A stretch of DNA of 6,293 nt from Caldisericaceae bacterium (lineage in GTDB: Bacteria > Calditrichota > Calditrichia > Calditrichales > Calditrichaceae). The position numbers and the translations under genes were made by a program. A model generated the notes under the pieces. The model saw only the letters and a list, made by a program, of their open reading frames with translations. It was not told the DNA's origin and did no database searches. The stretch lies in contig JAGHBR010000304.1 of assembly GCA_021160885.1 (NCBI GenBank), positions 1 to 6,293 of the forward strand, written 5' to 3'. Of the stretch, positions 1 to 5,879 are shown in pieces (within the stretch, counting starts at the first letter, position 1; every line of letters begins with the position of its first letter).

Positions 1-207
1 GCCCTGCCCCATTGCTCCATGGCATTCGGCACAATTTTGTAAATACAGATTTATGGCCTGGTGATTTTGATTATGCTGAATCACCGTCTGGCCACTTTGT
101 GCCAATGATGCTCCGGAAAAAGGATCAGATAAAATTAAATAACCAGCTACCACTACCAGAGCCGTTAACATGAGCGCTAAAAACAGGGATGTCGGATTTG
201 CTTTCAC
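1..207 (-). CDS. Membrane-anchored cytochrome c, N-terminal part (runs off left edge)
   Basis: The 69 codons present carry a haem c attachment motif CAECH (residues 59-63), whose cysteines would bind haem covalently and whose histidine is the axial ligand. Residues about 7-26 are a strongly hydrophobic stretch after a short basic start (MKANPTS), so this is a signal peptide or uncleaved anchor that places the haem domain outside the cytoplasmic membrane. The family role is electron transfer; the partner is unknown. The start is GTG at 205-207, chosen because AAAGGA (215-220 on the opposite strand) sits 7 bases upstream. A later in-frame ATG (codon 13) would cut into the hydrophobic segment. 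The gene is divergent from the DUF362/radical SAM operon across about 170 bases. The C-terminus, including the distal Met/His ligand and any further haem sites, lies outside the window, so the subclass cannot be given. Confidence 0.85.
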   Translation of the reverse strand, partial: MKANPTSLFLALMLTALVVVAGYLILSDPFSGASLAQSGQTVIQHNQNHQAINLYLQNCAECHGAMGQG

Positions 208-261
208 AAATGCTTCCTTTTAAACTTATTTTAAAAAGCGCAATTTAAAAAAAAACACATT

Positions 262-284
262 AAAATCAAAGATTTCTTGATTTT
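262..284. repeat. Inverted repeat in the divergent intergenic region
   Basis: AAAATCAA (262-269) and TTGATTTT (277-284) are exact reverse complements with a 7-base spacer, midway between the divergent cytochrome and DUF362 genes. It could be an operator for either direction. The sequence is very AT-rich, so an inverted repeat of this length could arise by chance. The rest of 208-378 is AT-rich and holds no gene that I can see. Confidence 0.3.
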
Positions 285-327
285 TAAGACAATAAGAATC
301 ATCGGTTAATTTATTCCGCTCTTTAAT

Positions 328-356
328 TTGATTAGGTTCTTTTGTTGTGTTATTTT
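328..356 (+). promoter_or_regulatory. Candidate sigma70-like promoter for the DUF362/radical SAM operon
   Basis: TTGATT (328-333) and TATTTT (351-356) are separated by 17 bases. Each matches the -35 and -10 consensus at four of six positions. Transcription would begin near 363, giving a very short leader before the CAGGAG ribosome binding site at 367-372. The match is only moderate and sigma factor preferences of this organism are unknown. Confidence 0.25.
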
Positions 357-378
357 TAAGGTGAAACAGGAGCAAACT

Positions 379-1347
379 ATGAACAGGCGCATTTTCCTTA
401 AAAAAAGTTTTTTACTAAACAGCGGCTTCTGGCTGGGCCGGAAGTATGCTCTGGCCGGCTCCAATGCCAAAGCCAAAGTCGTCATTGCTCAGAATCCGGC
501 TGTGGTGAACAGACATCAGGTGCAAAGCGACCAACTATTAGCCCTGTTAGATAAAGCCATGCAGGCGTATTTTGATTGCGACAATCCGCTACAGGCATGG
601 CAAAAGGTTGTTCAGCCGGACGAAGTCATTGGGCTGAAGGTTAACTGTCTGTCTGGCACCGGCTCGACCCATCGTGAACTGGTGGATGCCGTGGTTGAAC
701 GACTCAAGGAGGCAGGCATTAAGCCCTACAACATAATTATCTGGGATCGTCTAAACAAAGATTTGGAAGAATGTAAATTTCAGATTCGTTCACGAGGTCG
801 GCAGGTAAAATGTTTTGGCAACGATCTGGCTGGTTTTCATCCGAGGCTGCAGGTCTTTGGCCAGGCGGGCAGCTTGGTCAGCCGTATTGTAACCGATTAT
901 TGCGACGGCATCATCAATTTGCCCGTATTGCGAGACCATAGCATTGCAGGCATTTCTGTAGCTTTGAAAAACATGTTTGGTGCCATTCACAATCCCAATA
1001 AGTACCATTTAAATACTGGCGATCCCTACATTGCCGATGTTAATGCTTTTCCGGTTTTCAGAAAAAAAATACGTTTAACAATCGTTGACGCCTTAGAAGC
1101 GCAGTACCATGGTGGGCCGGCCTTTCAACCACAGTGGCGCTGGCCTTTTGCCGGGCTTATTGTGGGGCAGGATCGGGTGGCCATTGATTGCATTGCCTGG
1201 CAGATCATTGAAGAAAAGCGTAAACAAAAGGGATTGCCTCCATTAAAGCAGGAAAATCGCGAGCCACACTACATTATTACCGCCGGAGATACGGAACATC
1301 GATTGGGGTTCGTTCATAAAGAAAAAATAGAGACCATTTATCTTTAA
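379..1347 (+). CDS. Tat-exported DUF362 family protein
   Basis: This is a 322-residue DUF362 protein. The family has no firmly established reaction; members often sit beside iron-sulfur and redox genes. The N-terminus NRRIFLKKS (residues 2-10), followed by a hydrophobic stretch and an ALA-type site near residue 26, is a good twin-arginine signal, so export of a folded protein is expected. Family-like blocks are DEVIGLKVNC (81-90), the THRELVDAVVERL helix (97-109), NIIIWDR (118-124), and ALKNMFGAIHNPNKYH (185-200). No CxxCxxC ferredoxin motif is present, unlike some longer DUF362 proteins. The start is ATG 379, with CAGGAG (367-372) six bases upstream. A TTG at 328 in the same frame would bury the Tat motif 18 residues inside and lacks a ribosome site. 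The stop is 12 bases before the radical SAM gene, so the two are almost certainly one operon. Family assignment is from remembered sequence features; the substrate is unknown. Confidence 0.8.
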   Translation: MNRRIFLKKSFLLNSGFWLGRKYALAGSNAKAKVVIAQNPAVVNRHQVQSDQLLALLDKAMQAYFDCDNPLQAWQKVVQPDEVIGLKVNCLSGTGSTHRELVDAVVERLKEAGIKPYNIIIWDRLNKDLEECKFQIRSRGRQVKCFGNDLAGFHPRLQVFGQAGSLVSRIVTDYCDGIINLPVLRDHSIAGISVALKNMFGAIHNPNKYHLNTGDPYIADVNAFPVFRKKIRLTIVDALEAQYHGGPAFQPQWRWPFAGLIVGQDRVAIDCIAWQIIEEKRKQKGLPPLKQENREPHYIITAGDTEHRLGFVHKEKIETIYL

Positions 1348-1359
1348 AGATGGTGGAAG

Positions 1360-2526
1360 ATGAAAAGTTACATTGATAGCTTGCCCAACAAAAAGCAAAA
1401 GTTTACACGCCGCCAGTTTTTAACAGCGGCAGGTTCAGCATGCATTATGCTGGGTTTGCCTGCCTTGCCCTTCCCCAAAGGCAGTTCACTCAAGGCCGCT
1501 GGTAACGATCAACGATTTGTGCGTGAGGCGCGTTTTTACGAAAAACTATCCCACAAGCAAGTTCGTTGTAAACTGTGCCCGCGCGAATGTGTGATTGATG
1601 ATCATGAGCGCGGCTATTGCGGAGTGCGCGAAAATCGTGGTGGTACATACTACACACTGGTTTACGCCCGGCCCTGCACCTACCATCTGGACCCCATCGA
1701 AAAAAAACCGCTGTTCCACTTTTTGCCGGGCAGCATGGCCTTTTCCATTGCCACGGCCGGCTGTAATTTGAACTGTAAATTTTGCCAGAACTGGCAAATT
1801 TCCCAGGTCACCCCGGAACAGGTTGATAGCTATTACCTGCCGCCGGACAAAATTGCCGAAATGGCTGGCGATTACCGGGCCCAGTCCATCGCCTACACCT
1901 ACAGCGAACCAACCATCTTTTACGAATACATGTTCGACACTGCCATGGCTGGTCGACAGAAAGATGTAAAAAGTGTGGTCATAACAGCCGGTTTTATTGA
2001 GAAAGAGCCTTTAAAAGAATTGTGCAAAGTGGTGGATGCGATCAAAGTGGATTTGAAGGCCTTTCGTCAAAAATATTACAGTGAGATTGTACGCGGCGAG
2101 CTGAAACCGGTTCTGGAAGCAATGCAAACTATTGTGGAACAGGGCACCTGGCTGGAAATCGTCTACCTGGTGGTACCGACCTTAAATGACAGTGAAAAAG
2201 AAATCCGCGATCTGTCACAATTTGTCAAAGAATTTTTAGGCGCAGAGGTGCCCATTCACTTTACTCGTTTTTACCCGCAATACCTGCTGAAAAATCTGCC
2301 GCCAACACCGGTTTCTACTCTGGAACGCTGCAAGGCCATTGCCGATGCCGAAGGATTAAAATATGTTTACATCGGAAACGTGCCGGGCCACAGCGCAGAA
2401 AACACCTATTGCCCTGACTGCGGCCAATTGCTAGTTGCCAGAACAGGATTTTTAATAAGAGAAATGAATATTGTGAATGACAAATGCCCCAAATGTGGAA
2501 CCAGGATCCCGGGAATTTGGAAATAA
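1360..2526 (+). CDS. AmmeMemoRadiSam-type radical SAM enzyme with Tat-like leader
   Basis: This 388-residue protein has the radical SAM cluster motif CNLNCKFC (C135, C139, C142), which should bind a [4Fe-4S] cluster and S-adenosylmethionine. Before it is a cysteine-rich block (C70, C73, C77, C87: RCKLCPREC...GYCGVREN) typical of the AmrS / PflA-like radical SAM family of the AmmeMemoRadiSam system. Further family-like segments are YSEPTIFYEY (181-190) and KVDLKAF (229-235). The C-terminus has two CxxC pairs (C351/C354 and C376/C379), probably a zinc-ribbon or second metal site. Residues 16-21 read TRRQFL, followed by a hydrophobic, small-residue stretch to about 38, matching a twin-arginine leader; this is odd for an enzyme class that normally works in the cytoplasm. 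GGTGG (1352-1356) is a closely spaced ribosome site. The partners AMMECR1 and Memo are not in the window. The reaction is not deducible. It shares an operon with the DUF362 gene. Confidence 0.85.
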   Translation: MKSYIDSLPNKKQKFTRRQFLTAAGSACIMLGLPALPFPKGSSLKAAGNDQRFVREARFYEKLSHKQVRCKLCPRECVIDDHERGYCGVRENRGGTYYTLVYARPCTYHLDPIEKKPLFHFLPGSMAFSIATAGCNLNCKFCQNWQISQVTPEQVDSYYLPPDKIAEMAGDYRAQSIAYTYSEPTIFYEYMFDTAMAGRQKDVKSVVITAGFIEKEPLKELCKVVDAIKVDLKAFRQKYYSEIVRGELKPVLEAMQTIVEQGTWLEIVYLVVPTLNDSEKEIRDLSQFVKEFLGAEVPIHFTRFYPQYLLKNLPPTPVSTLERCKAIADAEGLKYVYIGNVPGHSAENTYCPDCGQLLVARTGFLIREMNIVNDKCPKCGTRIPGIWK

Positions 2527-2529
2527 TTT

Positions 2530-2558
2530 TTGAACCATTGCTTTTTTTCCTTTATCTT
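2530..2558 (+). promoter_or_regulatory. Candidate promoter of the restriction-modification operon
   Basis: TTGAAC (2530-2535) and TATCTT (2553-2558) are 17 bases apart, each with four of six consensus matches. A start near 2565 would give a leader of about 24 bases before the methyltransferase ATG. It lies in the 62-base gap after the radical SAM stop, where no convincing terminator hairpin is visible, so read-through from upstream is also possible. Confidence 0.35.
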
Positions 2559-2588
2559 TTAACAAGATTAAGAAATAATTGAGGGAAA

Positions 2589-3488
2589 ATGGAAGCTGTA
2601 AAGCAATTAAATATAGAAGAACAACTTTTTCTAGATATTGGCTACAAAAAGACTTGTAATTGTCCGGACAACCACCTTAATTGTTTGACAGCCAAAGAAT
2701 GGATTAAAAACCAAATTGGTGTTTGGCAGTTCAACTATGAAAAACGTGATATTCGTGACAAGAATCTACACCCCGCCACTTTCCCCATTGCTTTGGCTAA
2801 GCGTTGCATTGAACTTTTTACCCATCAGGGGGAGTTGGTTTTAGATCCATTTGTAGGTAGTGGAACCACACTGATTGCAGCAAGAGATTTAAACCGAAAT
2901 GCTGTTGGATTTGATTTGAATGCCGAATATGTAAAGCTTAGTAAAACAAGGCTTTCTCAAAATTCTTTATTCAATGAAACAAAACAAATATCTATTTGTG
3001 ATGACGCCCGCAATATTAAAAATTATTTAAAAGAAAATACCGTAAAATTAATTTTAACTTCCCCCCCTTACGCCAATTTATTAAATCGTAAAAGAAAAAA
3101 TAAAAGCAGGCGAAGTGATCACCGAAAAAACGACCAATTCAATAAAATTGAACAATACAGTCAAGATAAAAGGGATTTGGGAATACTTGAATTGGAAGAA
3201 TACGAGAATCAAATTTCATTAATTTATAAAAATTTACTCCCTTTATTAAGCTCTAAAGGGCACTGTGTAATAAATGTTGCTGACATGTGGTGGGAAAATG
3301 AACGAATTCCTATTCATATTGCAATTATTAATGCTCTTAGTAAGGCCGGTTACAAACTGAGAAATACGATTATTTGGGATCGAACGAATATTGTTAATAA
3401 AGTTGGTATTTTCGGCTGGCCCTCTAATTATATAACTATGGGAACAACATTTGAATTTATTCTGCATTTTATCCCTAAGGAAGTATAA
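2589..3488 (+). CDS. Type II DNA methyltransferase, probably N4-cytosine
   Basis: This 299-residue protein would transfer a methyl group from S-adenosylmethionine to a base in a specific DNA site, protecting the host from the adjacent endonuclease. Motif I, DPFVGSGTT (86-94), forms the SAM pocket; it is preceded by a motif X-like segment HPATFPIALAKR (61-72). The catalytic motif IV is TSPPY (157-161). The S/TSPPY form is usual in N4-cytosine enzymes, whereas N6-adenine enzymes usually have D/NPPY. Directly after it comes a very basic stretch (about 165-181, RKRKNKSRR...), which may contact DNA. The block ending IIWDRTN (251-257) and the tail FEFILHF (288-294) resemble the N4/N6 methylase fold. 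The order X-I-IV is permuted relative to the common beta-class order (IV first, X-I last). GAGGG (2581-2585) is the ribosome site. The gene is much more AT-rich than its flanks. The recognition sequence cannot be read from sequence alone. Confidence 0.9.
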   Translation: MEAVKQLNIEEQLFLDIGYKKTCNCPDNHLNCLTAKEWIKNQIGVWQFNYEKRDIRDKNLHPATFPIALAKRCIELFTHQGELVLDPFVGSGTTLIAARDLNRNAVGFDLNAEYVKLSKTRLSQNSLFNETKQISICDDARNIKNYLKENTVKLILTSPPYANLLNRKRKNKSRRSDHRKNDQFNKIEQYSQDKRDLGILELEEYENQISLIYKNLLPLLSSKGHCVINVADMWWENERIPIHIAIINALSKAGYKLRNTIIWDRTNIVNKVGIFGWPSNYITMGTTFEFILHFIPKEV

Positions 3489-3493
3489 AATTG
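3477..3493 (+). promoter_or_regulatory. Ribosome binding site that fixes the TTG start of the endonuclease
   Basis: AAGGAAG (3477-3483) lies inside the last codons of the methyltransferase, and TTG (3491-3493) follows after 7 bases, an ideal spacing. No ATG occurs in frame until residue 24, so TTG is the best-supported start. It implies translational coupling with the methyltransferase and weakened initiation of the endonuclease. Confidence 0.7.
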
Positions 3494-4558
3494 GAAAATT
3501 TTTCGGAATTTGAAGAAATTTTGGAAAACCCCTGGGAAAAAGTTTATTGGTTTGCCAGAATGTTAATTAATTCTGATAAATATGGTGCCATTGGTAATAA
3601 TTCTGAAATTATGCTAAACATCTCAAAAGCCCTTACTACTCTTCTACTTTCTAAAAATTTTCAAAAGGAAGAAGAAAATTTCCAAATTGAAATTTTACTC
3701 AATACAATTCGGAAAATCCTTTTAGATAAAAGAAATCCGGCTACTAGCAAATTTAGGGCTTTAACAAATTTGATTGAAGATTTGACACCAATGTTATTAA
3801 CTTTACAAGATTTTAGAATCTTTGCTTTAACTTGTGAAAAAATTATGGTTCCTATTAATATGGCATTGAAATCGATTCCTAATGATGATGATAGTTTTGT
3901 GAGATCAATAGCCAAATCTTTATTAGAGACTAAAGCAGAAAAAGGGCTCGCAAATATCATTAATATTTTAGATGAGATCGGTACAAAAGGTTGTGTAATG
4001 GCTGAACGTAGAGAGATTGTTAAATCTTTTGAATTTTTAAAAACAGATCTGGCGAAATTTTTAAGCGAAAAAGAATTAAATATTGTTTTAACTGCTTTCT
4101 GTCAAGAATTTGAAAGAAGAATTGCTCAAAAACGCAAAGGAAGAGCTGGGCGTGGCGTTGAAGGCATTACAAGTATTATTCTTGATCACTTTGGTGTTAA
4201 AGCAACTCATGCGCCTGAACACTTTACAACTGGCCTTGAAATTGACAAATGGATCAAAACCAGAGATGGCTGGCTAATAGGTATTTCTTGTAAAAGAACT
4301 TTACGCGAACGATGGAAGCAAGCCTATACTACTGACATTGATTTGTTGAACCGTCATAAAATACGTGAACTATGGCATGTATTAACTTATGATAAAGATT
4401 TATCTGATAATAAAATTACAGAAATTGGAAGCCATAGAGCCATTCTTTATCTACCGGATGACAGCCCTCGTTTACACAAAGCTTTAAAGCATCCTGGCAT
4501 GAAAAAATATGTTCGTCCTATGACTCAATTTATTAAAGACCTAAAGTCGTTAACTTAG
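3491..4558 (+). CDS. Probable type II restriction endonuclease, PD-(D/E)XK fold
   Basis: This 355-residue protein starts 2 bases after the methyltransferase stop, the usual context for a cognate restriction enzyme. Residues 1-200 look helical with no motif that I recognise and may hold DNA recognition or dimerisation. The C-terminal part has a nuclease-like core: GRAGRGVEGITSII (217-230), a helix with E224; LEIDKWI (249-255), with D252 as candidate metal ligand; then GISCKRT (264-270), with K268 as candidate catalytic lysine on the next strand. The spacing D252-x13-S266-x-K268 fits PD-(D/E)XK enzymes, but the usual D/E two residues before the lysine is a serine. The following RERWKQ (272-277) recalls a K/RDRWRQ-type block seen after the catalytic lysine in EcoRII/PspGI-like enzymes. 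There is no membrane segment. Function rests mainly on context plus these motifs. Specificity is unknown, and a nicking or inactive variant cannot be excluded. Confidence 0.75.
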   Translation: MENFSEFEEILENPWEKVYWFARMLINSDKYGAIGNNSEIMLNISKALTTLLLSKNFQKEEENFQIEILLNTIRKILLDKRNPATSKFRALTNLIEDLTPMLLTLQDFRIFALTCEKIMVPINMALKSIPNDDDSFVRSIAKSLLETKAEKGLANIINILDEIGTKGCVMAERREIVKSFEFLKTDLAKFLSEKELNIVLTAFCQEFERRIAQKRKGRAGRGVEGITSIILDHFGVKATHAPEHFTTGLEIDKWIKTRDGWLIGISCKRTLRERWKQAYTTDIDLLNRHKIRELWHVLTYDKDLSDNKITEIGSHRAILYLPDDSPRLHKALKHPGMKKYVRPMTQFIKDLKSLT

Positions 4559-4596
4559 TAAACAAATAAATTTTAAAATAATTCCCCGCATTTAAA

Positions 4597-4636
4597 TTCA
4601 AGTTTTTGCAATTTCTTGAAAAATAAAATTGCTTTT
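4597..4636 (+). terminator. Weak terminator-like hairpins after the restriction gene
   Basis: GCAATTT (4608-4614) pairs exactly with AAATTGC (4626-4632) across an 11-base loop and is followed by TTTT (4633-4636). An overlapping alternative pairs TTCAAG (4597-4602) with CTTGAA (4615-4620), so the two stems exclude each other. Both stems are AT-rich and weak. The position 40-75 bases after the stop at 4558 fits the end of the restriction-modification transcript. Confidence 0.35.
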
Positions 4637-4698
4637 CTGCCAGAAATTTTAAATATTTCGCACAACCGGCAGGCAAAATTCATTTGCCCAGGCCCTGG
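4634..4698. repeat. Three small palindromes upstream of the SPFH gene
   Basis: TTTCTG-C-CAGAAA (4634-4646), GGCAAA-attca-TTTGCC (4672-4688) and CCAGG-C-CCTGG (4688-4698) are perfect inverted repeats lying within 65 bases, 40-105 bases upstream of the SPFH start. They could be operator half-site pairs or small hairpins in the leader. The sequences differ from each other, so they are not copies of one site. Confidence 0.4.
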
Positions 4699-4738
4699 AT
4701 TTTAGTTGAGTTAAAAACATAAAAATTGGGAGAACAAA

Positions 4739-5707
4739 ATGACCATTGTTTCCCTCATTGCCCTGCTGCTTTTTGTTCTGATTCTCTTTATTCTTTTTGA
4801 ATTTCGCGTCCGCAAGCCAGATCAGATTGTTTTAGCAGACGTACATGGCAAGATTGTTCAGCGTAAAGCGCGCTTTTACCCCCGGCATTTTAGCCTGGCC
4901 GTGCCGGCCACCATTCATTCTTCGGTACTGGAATTTGAAAGCGAAGCGCGCGGTAAATTGCCCATCAAGGTAAAATTGACCATGACCACGGCTGCTGATG
5001 TTGAGCGCCTGAGCGAACTGGTACGCACCGGGGGATGGAATCCAGAACTGGTACAAAAAGCCAGCAAAGAACTGGCTCTGTTTGTCCAGTCATTAACGGC
5101 CAGTTATTGCCAGTCGCTGGAAATCGAAGAATTAAAACCCAAAGAATTGCAGGACTACTTACAAAAAAATCTAACCAAAGAAGCCGAGCAATTGGGCTTA
5201 AAACTGGTCGGCATCAGTATTCAATTGATTGAACCGCTGGACAGCGAAATCGCTGAAGCGTTGCAGCAGCAGGAAGCAGCCCGTATTCGTGAAAAAACAG
5301 AAAAAGTTAATCAACAGGCACGGCTGGAAGCCAGTCGCTACCGCTTTGAAACCGATCAAAAAATTAATGAGCTGGAACATCAACTACAAATAAAGCAACT
5401 GGAGCTAAAAAAAGAAGAACAGCAGCGAGAGGCCGAACTGGCCCGCTACCAGGTGGAACAGGAGCTGGAACGACGCCGCTTACAACTGGAAGTCGAGCAA
5501 CAGGAACTGAAAGTATTTGAAGAACATCCGGAACTCATTTTACTGTCACCGCAAATTGCCCGTCTGGCGGAAGCCAGCCAACAGTTGAAAAACGCCAGAA
5601 CCGTGGTTTCATTAAGTGGTGCCGATTCACAAAAAGGATTTAATCTTTTAGAAATCATTGAACAAACGTTACAAAAAGCGCTTCAATCAACAGCCGGCAA
5701 AAAGTAA
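4739..5707 (+). CDS. SPFH/band-7 (prohibitin/flotillin-like) membrane protein
   Basis: This 322-residue protein has an N-terminal membrane segment at residues 3-21 (hydrophobic, no clear cleavage site) followed by basic residues, so the body probably sits at the membrane surface with the N-terminus as anchor. Residues about 27-175 read as an SPFH/band-7 domain, including the long helices around 85-155 and the strand GLKLVGISIQLIEP (153-166). Residues about 168-260 are a highly charged Q/E/R/K-rich coiled coil, as in flotillins and prohibitins, which oligomerise into ring- or cage-like assemblies organising membrane domains or proteases. The C-terminal LLSPQIARLAEASQQLKNARTV region (278-299) resembles the flotillin tail. 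The start is ATG 4739, with GGGAG (4728-4732) six bases upstream. Base composition returns to the higher-GC style of the radical SAM gene, unlike the restriction genes. No protease (NfeD/FtsH) partner is visible. The specific role is unknown. Confidence 0.8.
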   Translation: MTIVSLIALLLFVLILFILFEFRVRKPDQIVLADVHGKIVQRKARFYPRHFSLAVPATIHSSVLEFESEARGKLPIKVKLTMTTAADVERLSELVRTGGWNPELVQKASKELALFVQSLTASYCQSLEIEELKPKELQDYLQKNLTKEAEQLGLKLVGISIQLIEPLDSEIAEALQQQEAARIREKTEKVNQQARLEASRYRFETDQKINELEHQLQIKQLELKKEEQQREAELARYQVEQELERRRLQLEVEQQELKVFEEHPELILLSPQIARLAEASQQLKNARTVVSLSGADSQKGFNLLEIIEQTLQKALQSTAGKK

Positions 5708-5730
5708 TGGTTTGTTAAAAAATGCCGTTT

Positions 5731-5817
5731 GAATTTGGGGAGGGATCTTCATGGAGTTTCTTGCTCCTTGAGAGACTTTTTTTAAACTCCGTCTTTATCT
5801 CCTCCTCAATTCTTTTT
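5731..5817 (+). terminator. Two-tier hairpin with T-tract after the SPFH gene
   Basis: An outer stem joins 5731-5746 (GAATTTGGGGAGGGAT) to 5797-5812 (ATCTCCTCCTCAATTC): 15 pairs with one G-U and two single-base bulges (T5736, T5800). Inside it, 5751-5759 (ATGGAGTTT) pairs with 5784-5792 (AAACTCCGT), nine pairs including one T-G. TTTTT follows at 5813-5817, so the whole resembles an intrinsic terminator, starting 24 bases after the SPFH stop. It is longer than a normal terminator and may have a regulatory role as well. Confidence 0.65.
5751..5771 (+). other. Possible six-codon minigene (MEFLAP) inside the hairpin
   Basis: GGAGG (5739-5743), a perfect Shine-Dalgarno core, is followed after 7 bases by ATG GAG TTT CTT GCT CCT TGA. 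The ribosome site is in the left arm of the outer stem and faces CCTCC (5801-5805) in the right arm, so folding would hide it. It might be a leader peptide, or a chance product of a purine-rich stem. Confidence 0.2.
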
Positions 5818-5879
5818 AATCCGAAGCATTTTGCCGTTACCTTTTGAACTAGAGGTTTAAATCAACAAAGAACAAACAA

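Noticed and set aside
328..378. TTG start extending the DUF362 protein by 17 residues.
   Set aside because: It has no ribosome site and would bury the twin-arginine motif. ATG 379 has CAGGAG at the right distance.
3661..3960. 99-codon minus-strand open frame opposite the endonuclease, as a possible antitoxin or controller.
   Set aside because: It shows no helix-turn-helix pattern, overlaps a real gene fully, and is explained by AT-rich codons.
2521..4583. AAATAATT at 2521-2528, 2573-2580 and 4576-4583 as possible target-site duplication around the restriction-modification island.
   Set aside because: It is an eight-base AT-only word in AT-rich sequence, occurs twice on one side, and no terminal inverted repeats or transposase accompany it.
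4688..4698. CCAGG-C-CCTGG as the recognition site of the adjacent restriction enzyme, given the faint EcoRII/PspGI resemblance.
   Set aside because: One occurrence near the genes says nothing about specificity, and the resemblance is only a short block.
4832..5658. Open frames on the minus strand and in other frames within the SPFH gene.
   Set aside because: They lie inside a well-supported coding sequence, have compositions typical of antisense coiled-coil codons, and lack ribosome sites and recognisable domains.
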